The translations under genes and the position numbers were made by a program. Positions 23,361-36,543 of a stretch of 64,000 nt of DNA are shown here, in pieces. The notes beneath the pieces are model-generated. The model did no database searches. It was not told the DNA's origin and was given only the letters and a program-made list of their open reading frames with translations. The DNA lies in the NCBI GenBank assembly GCA_910589415.1, contig OU342633.1, forward strand, positions 35,594,210 to 35,658,209. Reading direction: 5' to 3'. This stretch comes from Malachius bipustulatus (lineage: Eukaryota > Arthropoda > Insecta > Coleoptera > Melyridae). Numbering within the stretch: the first letter of the stretch is position 1; the number at the start of each line of letters is the position of its first letter.

Positions 23361-25100
23361 TCCAAGAGAAATCAGTACTTTCATGTAGGCAGAATGTCTC
23401 AGAGTAGCATGGTTGCTTGCTCGTGGTGGTTGCTTTGCGCGTGATCATAACGTAACCCATTAAGCGGTATTTAAAAAAAAATATAAATCCGATTTAAATT
23501 ATTTTTATTCCCTAACTTTTTTTTAAATAAAAATAAAATTAATCAGACAAGCGAATTCATCTATTATAACGAGAGGGAAATTTATGAATTTTCAGTAATA
23601 ATTTACGGGCTGGTATGTTGAATATTTAATTGATCCAGTTCATAAAATAACGGACCGTGAAACAATGGCCGGTAGACAGTGGCCTGAGTATTCGGTTCAC
23701 GTGTAGATTTGCACTCGTTACCTGCAAAACGATTCCAAAGGGAGAACGGCACATAGAACGAGAGACGTGAAAGAATTATGGACGTCGTCATAATGAATAT
23801 TTCTATTGGATATGAAACGCCCGAGTGAGCGAATACAATGCATAATGGATACCCCCGGGAAAGTGACGGCATTTTCACAGAAGGCTGCTTCTGACGGCCC
23901 TGCTAACATAACTAATTGCTGTTTTCAAAAATACCCAGACGACCATTCTCCCGGTGACTCGACGAGTGGCGAAAAGTAATCAATAATTGTCTGTGATTTA
24001 TCAGTAAATTCTGGAATTTATTCCTTTAATATGTAACTGCCTCTGTGATATATGTTCCTAGATGTATGGAATACGTTATGACGTGACGTTACTACATCTA
24101 AAATGCTCCCTTACATTATAGGGACTCATCTAGATAGGATAGAAGAAGAAATTCCTGTTTCAAAATAGGGATTTGGAATTATTTAGGTAGGTAGAGGGAT
24201 TATTAGCGAGGAAATAAGAATGGTGGCTTTCTAAAGCTTTCTAATTTGTAAACAAGTAAATATTTCTTGCCAGAATTGCAGACACACCACTTCCTCCTAA
24301 CAATACATCAAAACAGAGCAGAAATAAAAACAACCCCCGAGACGTTTCTAGAGCAGAGCGAGGTAGTAAGAAAATTAGTTTTGAAATAAGATAAATGTTG
24401 TTTTGATAAGGTATTGAGATCGGAGAGACCAAGAAGTTCCAGGATAACGAATTACTGCTGTTCCACTTCTTGGCTAGTTTTATGACGACGGCAAACTTTT
24501 GTATCGTTTTTCTACACAGAAAACAAGCACCTGATGAGAAATATTTCAAACTCGGTGTGAAGTTGGATCTCCTTTTTCTCATCTGTCAGGTTATAAATTT
24601 GTATTCGTCTCGGAATAAATCGAACAAACACCATTTCGATTCGATGCGTTTTACTATCGGCGAGCCGGGGCAAAAACTCCCCGTGTATGCTGTCATTCAT
24701 TCGAGCAAGGTTTATAAAAACGAACGTATACACGAGTACAAAATCTTGCAAAATGTCAGAATGAGATCAAAGCGTTCGTGAAAAACAGCAAATGGCTCTT
24801 CAGAAGTCGTGATCTGATTCCAGAGCAGTTAGCTGACGCTGACCGAGAGATAGAATGGCTAACGGTACCTGCATTGTTTATAAATCAATCCTATCTTGTT
24901 CTTTGCCCCGTATATCGATCTCCCGAATCGTCGCCATAGACTTATACAGGGTGTTACATTAGAGCAATTTACTTGACTTTTTACTCAAGTCCCACTGGTT
25001 GCCAGATTCATCAAATTTCCATTTCGTGATGACCAATTAGGTATGAGAATTAGTGATTAAAATTACTTTCAGTGATTATAAGACTCAAATTACACTGATT
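23361..25100. other. Non-coding stretch, no gene recognised
   Basis: Frames such as 24470-24781 (plus) and 24241-24582 (minus) overlap each other and match nothing I recognise. TATACAGGGTGTTACATTAG at about 24952 resembles the ends of dispersed insect repeats, and TATACAGGGTGACAT occurs again at about 29787; no full element can be drawn. Confidence 0.45.
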
Positions 25101-26230
25101 AATGTGAAATTTCTTAAAAACTTTTCTGAACTCTCTCATGAAGTTCAAATTTCTCTGTTATTTGCCCCTCAGGGTAACAGTTTCTTAGAGATATCGGTAG
25201 GTATGTACAAATTAATAAGCGATCTTTCTTATAAAACAACTCCTTATTCATTATTATTTCACCGAGTCCTCTTTGCATCTTGTCATTACTTTTGTGGACT
25301 CTTCATAAAGTTATGGTGTTCGTTTGAAGAACACTTTTCTTAACGAGTTTTCTTACAAGCAAATTTTCTTTCTGAGCTCCCTAACGTCACTGTTAATTAT
25401 TTGGAGAAAATCGCTTTGTCTTTTATTTTATGGATTCTTCATGAAGTTATGGTGTTTATACGAAGAACGTTTTCATGTTATTTGTCCCTCAGGGTAACAG
25501 TTTCCTAGAGCTTTCGGTATGTACAAATTACTAAGCGAAATTTCTTACAAACCCACTCACCATTATTTATTATTTCACCAAGACCTCTTTGCACCTTGTC
25601 ATTATTTTTGTGGACTGTTCATGAAGTTATGGCGTTCATTTGAAGAACACTTTTCTTACCGAGTTTTCTTACAAGCACACTTTCTTTACCAACACCATAA
25701 CGTCATTCGTTGTCAATTTTATGGATTCTTCATAAAGTTGTGGCGTTCATATGAAGAAGAACAATTTTCTTTGCGAGTTTTCTTACAGCACATTTTCTTT
25801 ACGGACTCCCTAACGCCACTGTTAGTTATTTAGGTAAATCAATTTCCACCTTAGCATTAATTTTATGGATTCTTCATGAAGTTAATCGAGAGCCCTCCCA
25901 ATGTACAAATTCTAAGCGATCTTTCTTACAATAATATTCCACCGAGTCCACTTTGCATCTTGTCATCAATTTCATGACGTATTCGTGAAGTTATGGACTC
26001 TTCATGGAGAACGTTTCCCTGTGATTTGTTTCTCACAGAATCAACTTTTGGAGCTCTCGGTATATATTAAAATTTCTCAGCGATCTTACTTACAAACTAA
26101 GCTATCCCATAAACTCCTTCTGAATTAATAATTGATCATTATTTTGCAATTATTTCAGATATCCCGTCCTAAACCTTCATCGTTAAAAGTTTATGGACTC
26201 TCTGTAAAACTTTATCGTTCTTCTCCGTAA
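25100..26230. repeat. Degenerate tandem array around a TTCATGAAGTTATGG core
   Basis: The core (G)TCATTA.TTTTGTGGA.TCTTCAT(A/G)AAGTTATGG, followed by CGTT..GAAGAAC, recurs near 25284, 25420, 25599, 25710, 25857 and 25965, with a weak copy at 26190. Spacing alternates between about 110-180 bp, and two longer blocks (about 25150-25400 and 25470-25690) repeat as a unit of about 315 bp. Frames at 25053-25343 and 25519-25833 translate these repeats and resemble each other for that reason only. Confidence 0.72.
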
Positions 26231-26439
26231 GAATTTCCTTCTTACGGTGTTAAGTGCTTCTTCCTTAAAATAATCATCGCCTGTAAAATAATCATCATCT
26301 GGTTCCTTCATACATATTTCTAAAATATCTTTTAATCATCGCGTTCTCATTGATCTCATAATTTTCCGCCAGCTCTTTTATCCTTAACCCCGTCGCCGTT
26401 AATTTTTCATAGTCAGCATGAATCTAAAAATCGAACCAG

Positions 26440-26720
26440 TCCCCTAATCAGACACCGTTTGGTAGGTTGACGTCTGCTTAATTAGGAGCCCCTCATTAAG
26501 GGGAGGGAATTAACGAGGGGCCCTGCTCCCACCACCCCTGGTGATGAGACAAGTTTAATAGACTGCTGCTGTAACTGCCAGGACCGTCACGCTGTCAGAG
26601 TTGACGTGAGAGCGGGCCAAGCGAAAGTAACCTAGTTATCGGCGTCGGGGGCGTCGGCGGCGTCAGTTATACACTCAGGTACGTCCCCCGGGATCGTAGT
26701 TATGGTTGAGGGAATGGCGT
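26440..26720. other. GC-richer non-repetitive block, possible conserved non-coding element
   Basis: GC content rises sharply here (GGGGCCCTGCTCCCACCACCC, then GGCGTCGGGGGCGTCGGCGG) in otherwise AT-rich DNA. A small palindrome CCCCTCATTAAGGGG lies at about 26488-26502. No frame gives a recognisable protein. A regulatory element or an unrecognised 5' exon with promoter are both possible. Confidence 0.3.
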
Positions 26721-29700
26721 TACGACTCGTGGAAGCTTGAAGTGGAGTTTCGTTTTGGCGATTAATTTCGGGTTTTAATTGGAGTCGGGATGAGCTTCTT
26801 TTTTTTTCTTTCTTTTTTTTTCGGAAGAAGTTGTTGTGATTTTTGCTTTGTTTCCTTCGCTGCGAGCGAACTGGAAATAATTACCAGAACTGAAAGAATA
26901 AGAAGTGCGAGGTGTTTAAAATTTCAGAATGAGCCGATGTTTATAATTAAGAAACTTGAAAAGTGATGTAATATTTTCCCAGATGTATCAGTCCTCAAGA
27001 TGTCTGATAAACCTCTCCAGTCACGGTTCTTCTCGTGTTCTGAAACTTTTCGCATTTGCAAATGTTAGACAGAGAAGTATTGCTGAACTTTTGCAATATA
27101 AAATTCGACGAGGTGACATAAAATATTGGCCCAGCCAGAAGCAGACGCTCTATATTGGTCGAATATTACACACCTCACAACCCTTTTATATATTTATATC
27201 TTTGCTTCTACTTTCACCCTCTTATTAATCACGCCTCCCTTTATATGAGTGCGCATTTATTTCTTTTCACCTTCTCTGTTCTTACACCCCTACAGCACAG
27301 CAATCAGCAGAATGGATCCGCCATAATCGAAATGGGAGTTTCGAGCTGTATCAAAGAAGGTAAGCGAACAATATAGCCTTCTCCTCACGTGTTACTCTAA
27401 TACTCATATCATCTTGCATTATCTTGCACACTCATATTTGTGGAAGATCTCACCTGAGTACAGATAACCGCGAAATGAGCCAACCTTTGCCACTTAGCTA
27501 TGTAAGTGTCTGGAATAAAGAATCGTTATTGCCTTAGGGAGGTGATTCCCCATGGGATGTATGCAATTAGATTTGTGCAAGTATGAAGGGAAATTCTAGC
27601 AAGTAACGTAATGAAATTTTACTATCTTAGCTAGGTAGGCAGGTACCTACTTCTGGAGAACTGAAATAGTTGAAATTTATGGCACTTGGGTTTTACGTCT
27701 TCAGTTTGAACGACATACCATGCAAAACTATAGAAACTGCGATCGTTTTTAATACCGTTACGTCCAAATTGTTATTGTAGGTTCATTTGAATTTATCGTA
27801 ATCTTCGTCTGCTCTTTCTTTTCTGTTCCTCATCTCTGATAGTCCTGGAAGAAAGAGAATTTATCTATTGTTCAGTACTGTAACGATGCAGGGATCCAAC
27901 GCACCGTTAAGACGTCCAGACGTCAATGAAAGACACTAATACTTAATGGAAAGACGCATGGTGATTTTCAAGCCCTAGAAAAAATTATTTCTTTTTTTTT
28001 CATGGACATTGATTGCTCTATTACCCGTCTCGGTGGCCAATTCATTCAGAATGCCTCACGTACCATAACAATTCTTAGTCTGAGATTCTATATCATAGAA
28101 GTTATTATTATTTCGATATTTAACCTCAAGGAACAATGGATAGTTAACATGAGATGTTTGTAGTATACCATATTTATAAGGAATGTTATTGTCAGCAAAA
28201 AACAGTGTCCCTGCTCTGGTACGTTCCGTAAACAAACATAACATTGACCCCTCAATATAAAAACATATGCAGTTGTGTACTTTAACCACAGCTTCAACTG
28301 AGAAGATGGTTAAGGCTTATGTGAGTAACATCTTTATATTAGTTTAGGCTTCAGTAGGCAGGATAATAGAGCAGGAGAATGAGGCGGGTGCCTACCCTCT
28401 TGACACCAGTTTTTGTAGACTCACCTTCTTTCTGGCTGTCAAGGGGTTGGACCGCTATCAAGTGGGCCGAGCGGTTTGCCAATGATAGTGGTCAGAGAGG
28501 TGTGAGGCACGTAGATTCGGGGGCTGCTAATAGTAGAGCCCTCTTTATGTGAAATTCAGTGTTAGGGTGGTCAAGGGTGATAAATATGAACACCAAAGTT
28601 ATGATTAAAATTATTGACTAAAATAAAAATAAAACTACACTACTGAGATATCAACTTAATTATTTCATTATCTGCTACTAAATTTCGATTATAAAAACTG
28701 ATATGCAAAGTTTAAAAGAAAAAATTAATTCTAGAAAAAAGAAAAAAAACTTTAAGAAAAAAAACTATCTTACGTACAACGTACAATCTGACTCTAATCA
28801 ACTACCATTTTATTTGTGGGAATAGTGCTGTGGCGGTACCTGATCTGATTAATGTAATTTTAGTTTCACAGGTGACGTTAATAAAAAAAAATAAAAAATA
28901 AAATTTCTTTAAATAAAAAAAAATAAAATTAATAAAAATCTTTCGAACGGAAAAACAGTAAAGTCCTAGTGTTAGTCTCATCGACTTACTACTTAGATGT
29001 AGCCCTTGGATTGCCCTTTCTGTAGCTCTGACTGCAGCTCTGCTGGGTATCTCCCCCTCAAAGAAACAAAATCACTCACTCGCGTTTACTTTAAGTAAAT
29101 CCTCGCGCGAACGCCCTGACCGTCCTCTTCGGTCCCCGAAACACCACTAACTTTTTGGTTTCTAAACCCCTTTCCAAATCAGTTACTCTTTCTCGGGTTT
29201 CGAAATGTGATTTTCACTGGAGTGTTGCCACTTTGACTTTTATTTACCGGTCGTCCAGTTACTTGACGTAGGTAAATAAAAGCTAGGTGCATTCTGATAG
29301 GAAAATGACAACATTGCGAGTTGTTCCAGTTTACCAATCCTTCTGCAGTCAGCGTTACATTAAAAAATTCAGCTAGCGTCATTAAATTTTTGCCGAGGTG
29401 GTTGTTTCTTGGCCTAGTTAAATTGTTTTTGCTTTTCGTTCACGACGCTTAATATTGCTTAAAAATTAAACATGCAGTATTTCGAAATTGTGCAATTTCA
29501 TTGACTCCTGATTAAGTAAAATATGTAATTTAATTATAATTTATTTCCTTTTCAAAACTTAGTAACTATGCCAAAAAATTACCGTGACTATCCCGGCTCT
29601 GCCACAAGAAGTAGACAGATCGCAGAGCTCTACTTCCATTATAGATCATCATTAGAGTTCTTTATTTCGAATTGCATTGTCTTGAGTGGCTCGATTGAGT

Positions 29701-30950
29701 ATCACGTTTTGTTGGTAAAAAAAATTAATTGAACACTATTGGTGTGTGTCCTTTCACAAACAAATATACTCGTACCTTATTCATAATATACAGGGTGACA
29801 TATATACCTGCTTTGGAATAATGCTTGGATGAAGGTATTGTTAAAACGTGGATGAAAGCATCATAATTCAAACCAAGGGCCACATTTTCCATATCAAATC
29901 AGGAACGGTGAAAAGGTTTGTAAGTACAAACGAAAAATTCAATTATTTTCGGGAATATGTGTTGAATATTTTCAGTTAATTTCACTGAAAACTTCCTGCA
30001 CGTAATTGAATCACACAGTTCCCGGACTATGAATGCGATCAAAGCGGGACCGGGCCCGGAGAACGAGCAATAAACTGAACTGAAACGTGTATTATCAGAT
30101 ACAAAAGCTGCCATGTTCAGTGTGAACACTGCGCGATTTATACACGTGCCCTGAAATATTACATCCCTTGTACCTATGTATGTGTATACCTTCAGTCTTA
30201 CCGGAGCATTGTCGGGATCGAATTATGTAGTCCACGGGGCAATCCATTAATTGATCTTTTTACTGATGAATAGGCGTACCATTCGCAATCAATGGGTGCA
30301 TTATATCTAGGGCTCCATTCTATATGAAGCGATTGTTTTCTTTTTACTTGTTCCTCTACATCTTTTGATTTTTCACCAGGTGGGCTTCGAGCCAAACCAC
30401 GTAAATTGGGGGCTGATTACGAGTTACAAGATCTTACAGAAAACGTATGTTCGCTGCTGGATAAGCAAAGTTATGATTTTAAGTGCACAGACTCTCAACT
30501 TGTGCACGAAATTGCCCAACGTCTTGTAGCTTAGTCAGGTCGATTTCTATCGATACTGCGAAACAGACACCGCGTTATGAAGACCATAAAAAGAAGATCC
30601 ACGCAGTAGATTTGCCCGCGACACCAACATGATGCCGATTATAAAAGAAGCTGCAGGAGAAATAAGAATTCAGAGCTGCACTTTTTGATTAGAAAAAAGA
30701 ATATGCCACTTTCTGGAGTCTTTTTTGACACCAATAAGTTTCTTGAAGTAAGGTAATAGAAAAGTGTGGAAACCTGAAACTGGTGAAGCCTTCCAAGCTA
30801 ACTGCCTACCACAATGATTCTCTAGTAACTGCTTTGCTGTCTCTCACAAAAGAATCACTGAGGCAGCATTATAGTAGTTCAGCATACCAGCAAGAACAGT
30901 TTGATGTCGTGCGTACTCTGTGAGAGACAAATTTCAGAGCCAGAAGAATG
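26721..30950. other. Non-coding stretch, no gene recognised
   Basis: AT-rich with poly-T and poly-A tracts (26800-26822, 28690-28940). Frames such as 26956-27228, 28056-28289, 29179-29382 and 30198-30395 show no domain or exon signals. The stretch 28,400-28,500 is somewhat GC-rich but has stops in the frames examined. Confidence 0.45.
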
Positions 30951-30954
30951 GGGA

Positions 30955-33610
30955 TGAACCATGGTTGCTGTGGAGGAGACGGTGGTTTTTATTTCTACTA
31001 TTTTGTCAGCCTGCAGAGAAGTGGTCAAGTGTTACAATTCAACTGGTTGATTTCTTAAATTCTTGATGCAATCAGCTGCGTTGACATACAGTTTCGTCCA
31101 ATTTTGAAGATTTCTTGCAAAAAACAATAATAAATTTACTCTCTCCAATTTTCCGACAATGGTTGCTATTGAGGGGGGCCGGGCTGATCTTTTTTCGTTC
31201 TATTTTGGCAACTTGCTGAGAATTGGTAGAGTCTTACAACGCCACTGTTTGGTTTATTAAATTCTTGATTCAATCAGCTGCGTGGAGATAAAATTTCGTC
31301 CAACTATGAAGAATTCTTGCAAAAAAATTCAATAAATTTTCCCTGGCCAATTTTCTGAGAATATTTGCTGTGGAGGAGAAGCTGGCCAGCTCCTTTTTCT
31401 TTTTGCTTTGGTAACCTGCTAAGAATTGGTGAAGTCTTATAATGCAACTGGTTGATTTCGCAAATTCTTGATGCAATCAGCTGCGTGGAGATAAAATTTC
31501 GTCCAACTATGAAGAATTCTTGCAAAAAAATTCAATAAATTTTCCCTGGCCAATTTTCTGAGAATATTTGCTGTGGAGGAGAAGCTGGCCAGCTCCTTTT
31601 TCTTTTTGCTTTGGTAACCTGCTAAGAATTGGTGAAGTCTTATAATGCAACTGGTTGATTTCGCAAATTCTTGATGCAATCGCAGCTGCGTGGAGATAAA
31701 ATTTCGTCCAACTATGAAGAATTCTTGCAAACAAATTCAATAAATTTTTCCTGGCCAATTTTCTGAGAATATTTGCTGTGGAGGAGAAGCTGGCCAGCTC
31801 CTTTTTCTTTTTGCTTTGGCAACCTGCTGAGAATTGGTGAAGTCTTATAATGCAACTGGTTGATTTCGCAAATTCTTGATGCAATCAGCTGCGTGGAGAA
31901 AAAATTTCGTCCAAATATGAAGAATTCTTGCAAAAAAATTCAATAAATTTTCCCTGGCCAATTTTCTGAGAATATTTGCTGTGGAGGAGAAGCTGGCCAG
32001 CTTTTTTTTCTTTTTGCTTTGGCAACCTGCTGAGAATTGGTGAAGTCTTACAATGCAACTGGTTGATTTCGCAAATTCTTGATGCAATCAGCTGCGTGGA
32101 GATAAAATTTCGTCCAAATATGAAGAATTCTTGCAAAAAAATTCAATAAATTTTTCCTGGCCAATTTTCTGAGAATATTTGCTGTGGAGGAGAAGCTGGC
32201 CAGCTCCTTTTTCTTTTTGCTTTGGCAACCTGCTAAGAATTGGTGAAGTCTTATAATGCAACTGGTTGATTTCGCAAATTCTTGATGCAATCGCAGCTGC
32301 GTGGAGATAAAATTTCGTCCAACTATGAAGAATTCTTGCAAAAAAATTCAATAAATTTTCCCTGGCCAATTTTCTGAGAATATTTGCTGTGGAGGAGAAG
32401 CTGGCCAGCTCCTTTTTCTTTTTGCTTTGGTAACCTGCTAAGAATTGGTGAAGTCTTATAATGCAACTGGTTGATTTCGCAAATTCTTGATGCAATCGCA
32501 GCTGCGTGGAGATAAAATTTCGTCCAACTATGAAGAATTCTTGCAAACAAATTCAATAAATTTTTCCTGGCCAATTTTCTGAGAATATTTGCTGTGGAGG
32601 AGAAGCTGGCCAGCTCCTTTTTCTTTTTGCTTTGGCAACCTGCTAAGAATTGGTGAAGTCTTATAATGCAACTGGTTGATTTCGCAAATTCTTGATGCAA
32701 TCAGCTGCGTGGAGAAAAAATTTCGTCCAAATATGAAGAATTCTTGCAAAAAAATTCAATAAATTTTCCCTGGCCAATTTTCTGAGAATATTTGCTGTGG
32801 AGGAGAAGCTGGCCAGCTTTTTTTTCTTTTTGCTTTGGCAACCTGCTGAGAATTGGTGAAGTCTTACAATGCAACTGGTTGATTTCGCAAATTCTTGATG
32901 CAATCAGCTGCGTGGAGATAAAATTTCGTCCAAATATGAAGAATTCTTGCAAAAAAATTCAATAAATTTTTCCTGGCCAATTTTCTGAGAATATTTGCTG
33001 TGGAGGAGAAGCTGGCCAGCTCCTTTTTCTTTTTGCTTTGGCAACCTGCTAAGAATTGGTGAAGTCTTATAATGCAACTGGTTGATTTCGCAAATTCTTG
33101 ATGCGATCAGCTGCGTGGAGATAAAATTTCGTCCAAATATGAAGAATTCTTGCAAAAAAATTCAATAAATTTTTCCTGGCCAATTTTCTGAGAATATTTG
33201 CTGTGGAGGAGAAGCTGGCCAGCTTTTTTTTCTTTTTGCTTTGGCAACCTGCCGAGAATTGGTGAAGTCTTATAATGCAACTGTTTACTTTCTCAAATTC
33301 TTGATGCAATCAGCTACGCGGAGATAAAACTTCGTCCAATTTTGAATAATTCTTGTAAAAAAATCAATCAATTTTGTCTGCTCGATTTTATGACAATGGT
33401 TGCTGCAGAAAAATAGCCGGTCTGATCTTTTCGTCAGTCTTTTTTAGCAGCCTTCATCAGAGAATTGGTCAAGTGTTACAACTTAACTGGTTAATTTCTC
33501 AAATTCTTGATGCAATCAGCTTCGTGGAGATAAAATTCAGTCCATTTTGACGAATTAAAAAAAAAAATCCACAAAGTTTTCCTCTGCGATTTTCGTGGAG
33601 TTATTGGACG
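30955..33610. repeat. Satellite array, unit about 204 bp, with an 816 bp higher-order period
   Basis: GATGCAATCAGCTGCG recurs about 13 times, near 31070, 31270, 31470, 31675, 31880, 32083, 32287, 32491, 32696, 32898, 33101, 33305 and 33510. The central copies (about 31310-33250) are nearly identical; the outer two on each side are diverged. Marker variants recur 814-816 bp apart (CAAACAAATTC at 31728 and 32544; GAGAAAAAATTTCG at 31893 and 32709; an eight-T CAGCTTTTTTTTC at about 32000 and 32815), giving a four-unit higher-order repeat. Because units are 203-205 bp, near a multiple of three, minus frames stay open for up to 152 codons; these are not genes. Confidence 0.95.
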
Positions 33611-35480
33611 CAATAAATTACAAGGAACCCAGAACTTAAATTGAATATTCCCTAATACTCCCATTGTTGCCATCCTCGAACCTCAATGAAATTTGCCCAG
33701 AATGAGAACACTCCATGAATTGGTTGCCCAACGTCGTAGCTGTGAAGATGGGCTGTAAAGTTGCGTTGGACGTTTTTCGGTAGATTTTATTAAAACGTCA
33801 TGAAAATTTGATATTTTCCTAAAAATACAAACTTCGTCTGTTACTCGATGATGGCAGCATCCTAAAATGGAAAAATCCTAAAATTAATATTCCCCGAGAA
33901 ATATCCCAACGGGATCAAGGAAATCTGCTGCTTGTATTTCCTAAACAACACTCGATTTTTCCCCTAATCCTATGTAAGAGCATTCTTTGTTCTTTTGCAT
34001 TCACCTCTCATTAGGTAACCAATTAATATTCTTTAATGACCTCAAGCATCCGAACGCAGCGTTTCCACTGTGAAAGGAATTTTAATGAGACCGAACGCAA
34101 GAGGAGAGAATACCCCAAAACAGCACCTGACGTTTCAGAGGCTGTTTATGAATAGGAGTGGACCGGCAGATGAATAACTCCAAATTGCAGAGAGCGTTTA
34201 TGTTCTGTGAAGAATTTTATAAATCAACACTCATTTGTTGATGCGAGTACATCCCGGCTGTACTCACGCTGATGAATGGATCAAAGCTCCTGTCGTATCT
34301 CTCAGACAAATCCGAAGCTCTGCGATAATGAATAGACGTGAAATTAAAAAAAAATGATATTTCATTAATTTTTATCTAATAAATAGGATTCCGGGAGTGT
34401 GGAAATGTTCCAGTGCAGTGATTTTAAAGCTTTGTCTCTTCAGATCCGAGTTACGAGCGTAGGTAGCTATAAACCGGAAGTGTCCTTAATTAAAACACGC
34501 TTTTCCTTTTGCGTTGATTTGTGAAAACGAAAATTAAAACGCAAACGCAAACGCAGTCCACCCCTAAACAAGTGTTAATTAATTTCCCGACTCGATAATA
34601 ATCAATGTTACGAGACGAGAGAGTTTTCACGGTTTGTTTTTATTGCGGATTAAAATTTCACAACAACTCGGCAATTGATTATACATATCAAGCGAATTCA
34701 ATATTTTACAATTTACTCGATAAACTGGAGGAAAATTAAATAACCATTTGTTCCGAATTTAAGAGATGGCCCGACCGGAATATTACTAACCATAAATTCT
34801 CAACTTTACGAAATCTTTCCTATAAAGTCTATGATCTAAAACATAAACCCCGGAAAATCCTCGAGACTGGGCCAGTTAATACTGCAACCAGTGCGAGTAT
34901 AGAATGTTTCTGATAGTTGATATAAGAAGAGGATTTTATATCGCAAGTATCTACTATACTGGATGTATACGGGCTACACATAAATCGCTACACAAACCGC
35001 AGTAGAATAGACATCGCGTCTGATGATGGCAGTGGCGTCGTAAATATTACCTAGACGCTTTTAGGACCAGGTTCGGCAATTTCGGAATAACTTTTAGCTC
35101 AAAGTATGATTTAATGGTTATTACATCCGTGAATGTTGCACGAAAAACTATGCATCTATACCGATTACCAGGAATAATATACAACCGCTACGACGACTAT
35201 CGCGGTACATGCTGCAGTGGTGGAAGTATCTGAATTTGTGGATACTATATTCATAGGAAAAGTTATGTTTGTTATTGCCGAAGCATAAAAAGGCGAGAGA
35301 GATATGCAGGTTCGTTCAATAATCGGGGGGTGTTCAATCAAAGTAATCCTTCGTAATTGGAATAATCTCATATTAGTACTACCAAAAAACCTCGTTACTG
35401 GCAACGTTATTGAGATAGAGCTGGTAATGTCTATAGTATACCACATCGAGCAGTCTCTAGTCTCGAGTCTCTAGTCACTG
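33611..35480. other. Non-coding stretch, no gene recognised
   Basis: No protein domain, RNA gene or clear repeat is seen. The minus frame 35165-35446 is low in complexity and shows no exon signals. Confidence 0.5.
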
Positions 35481-35489
35481 TTAGAAAAT

Positions 35490-36543
35490 ATCAGCTTCAA
35501 ACGCGGAGAGTATATAACCACGCATACATAGATACACCTAGTGTAGGCTAGAAATTGAAATAGAAACGGCTGTATAATAAAATTTACAGAGTTCATTTCT
35601 GAGGAAATGGAGACTATTTGCTCACGGTGGGGATTACTTTTCAACCTCACCAAGACTTTCAAGGGGGTGTGCCACAAATCTCTCTTCTCTTGGTTTTGCA
35701 GTTACTTACAAGGAAGAGCTGAGGCGATGGAACTCGAGAGGCGAGATCCCGTTTTTGCTCCGGTTTCCTTGAAGTACCCCAGGAATATGTTCTCGGACCT
35801 ACTTTTTACATTATTTCATTTAACGACCAAGCTGCCAAAGTTACCTCCCCAAATACGTTCTGTGTTAACTAAGAAGAATACGCAACTCTCCTCGTTGGTA
35901 TGAAACCAAACGATCAGCTCTCTCAAATGAAAACATCACTTCAACATCCAGTCTTGGAGACAAACTCCGCCAAAACTGAGCTGATTTCTTCTCAATTTTA
36001 CAGATCAAGTGGGACTAGAATGTACAGGTTTTAAACGCGAAGAGTATATAACCAGGCATGCAGAAATAATGAAAGCTAGACAAATAAAAACGGCTATACA
36101 ACAGAATTTACACAGTTAATTTCTGAGGACATGGAGAATGCTTACGTACGATGGGGTGGCTTTTCAACCTCACCAAGGCTTTCAAGGGTGTGTGCCACAA
36201 AAAATGTCTCTTTGTTTTTCAGCTACCTATACAAGGAAGAGCTGAAGCAATGGAACTCGAGTGGCGAGATCCCTTTTTTGCTCCGGTTTCCTTGGAGTAC
36301 CCCAGGAATATGTTCTCGGACCTACTTTTTACATTATTTCATTTAACGACCAAGCTGCCAAAGTTACCCCCCAAATACGTTCTGTGTTAACTAAGAAGAA
36401 TACGCAACTCTCCTCGTTGGTATGAAACCAAACGATCAGCTCTCTCAAATGAAAACATCAGTCCAGCATCCAGGCTCGGAGACAATAAACTAAAATTCAA
36501 CTTAGCCAAAACTGAGCTGATTTCTTCGCAATCTTACAAATGA
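35490..36543. repeat. Tandem duplication of a block of about 535 bp
   Basis: About 35490-36007 and 36026-36543 are direct copies offset by about 535 bp. Shared landmarks are AACGCG(G/A)AGAGTATATAACC (35499 and 36033), TTTTCAACCTCACCAAG, CAAGGAAGAGCTGA, TACCCCAGGAATATGTTCTC and GCCAAAACTGAGCTGATTTC. The central 250 bp is nearly identical and the flanks are more diverged. A plus frame in both copies contains QGRAEAMELE.RDP.FAPVSL and stays open in each, but the surrounding frames are broken. A relic of a gene or element cannot be excluded. Confidence 0.85.

Noticed and set aside
24241..24781. Overlapping frames of 79-113 codons on both strands
   Set aside because: They overlap one another on opposite strands and none shows a known motif or splice context.
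25053..25833. Two similar plus-strand frames of about 100 codons
   Set aside because: They arise from the degenerate tandem array at 25-26 kb and resemble each other for that reason; no domain is seen.
30198..30395. 65-codon minus frame rich in charged residues
   Set aside because: It breaks at both ends without splice sites and resembles no family I know.
31270..33309. Overlapping minus-strand frames up to 152 codons with repeated MQEFFI..NFISTQL peptides
   Set aside because: They are translations of the 204 bp satellite. The unit length near a multiple of three keeps frames open, and two frames are open at once over the same DNA.
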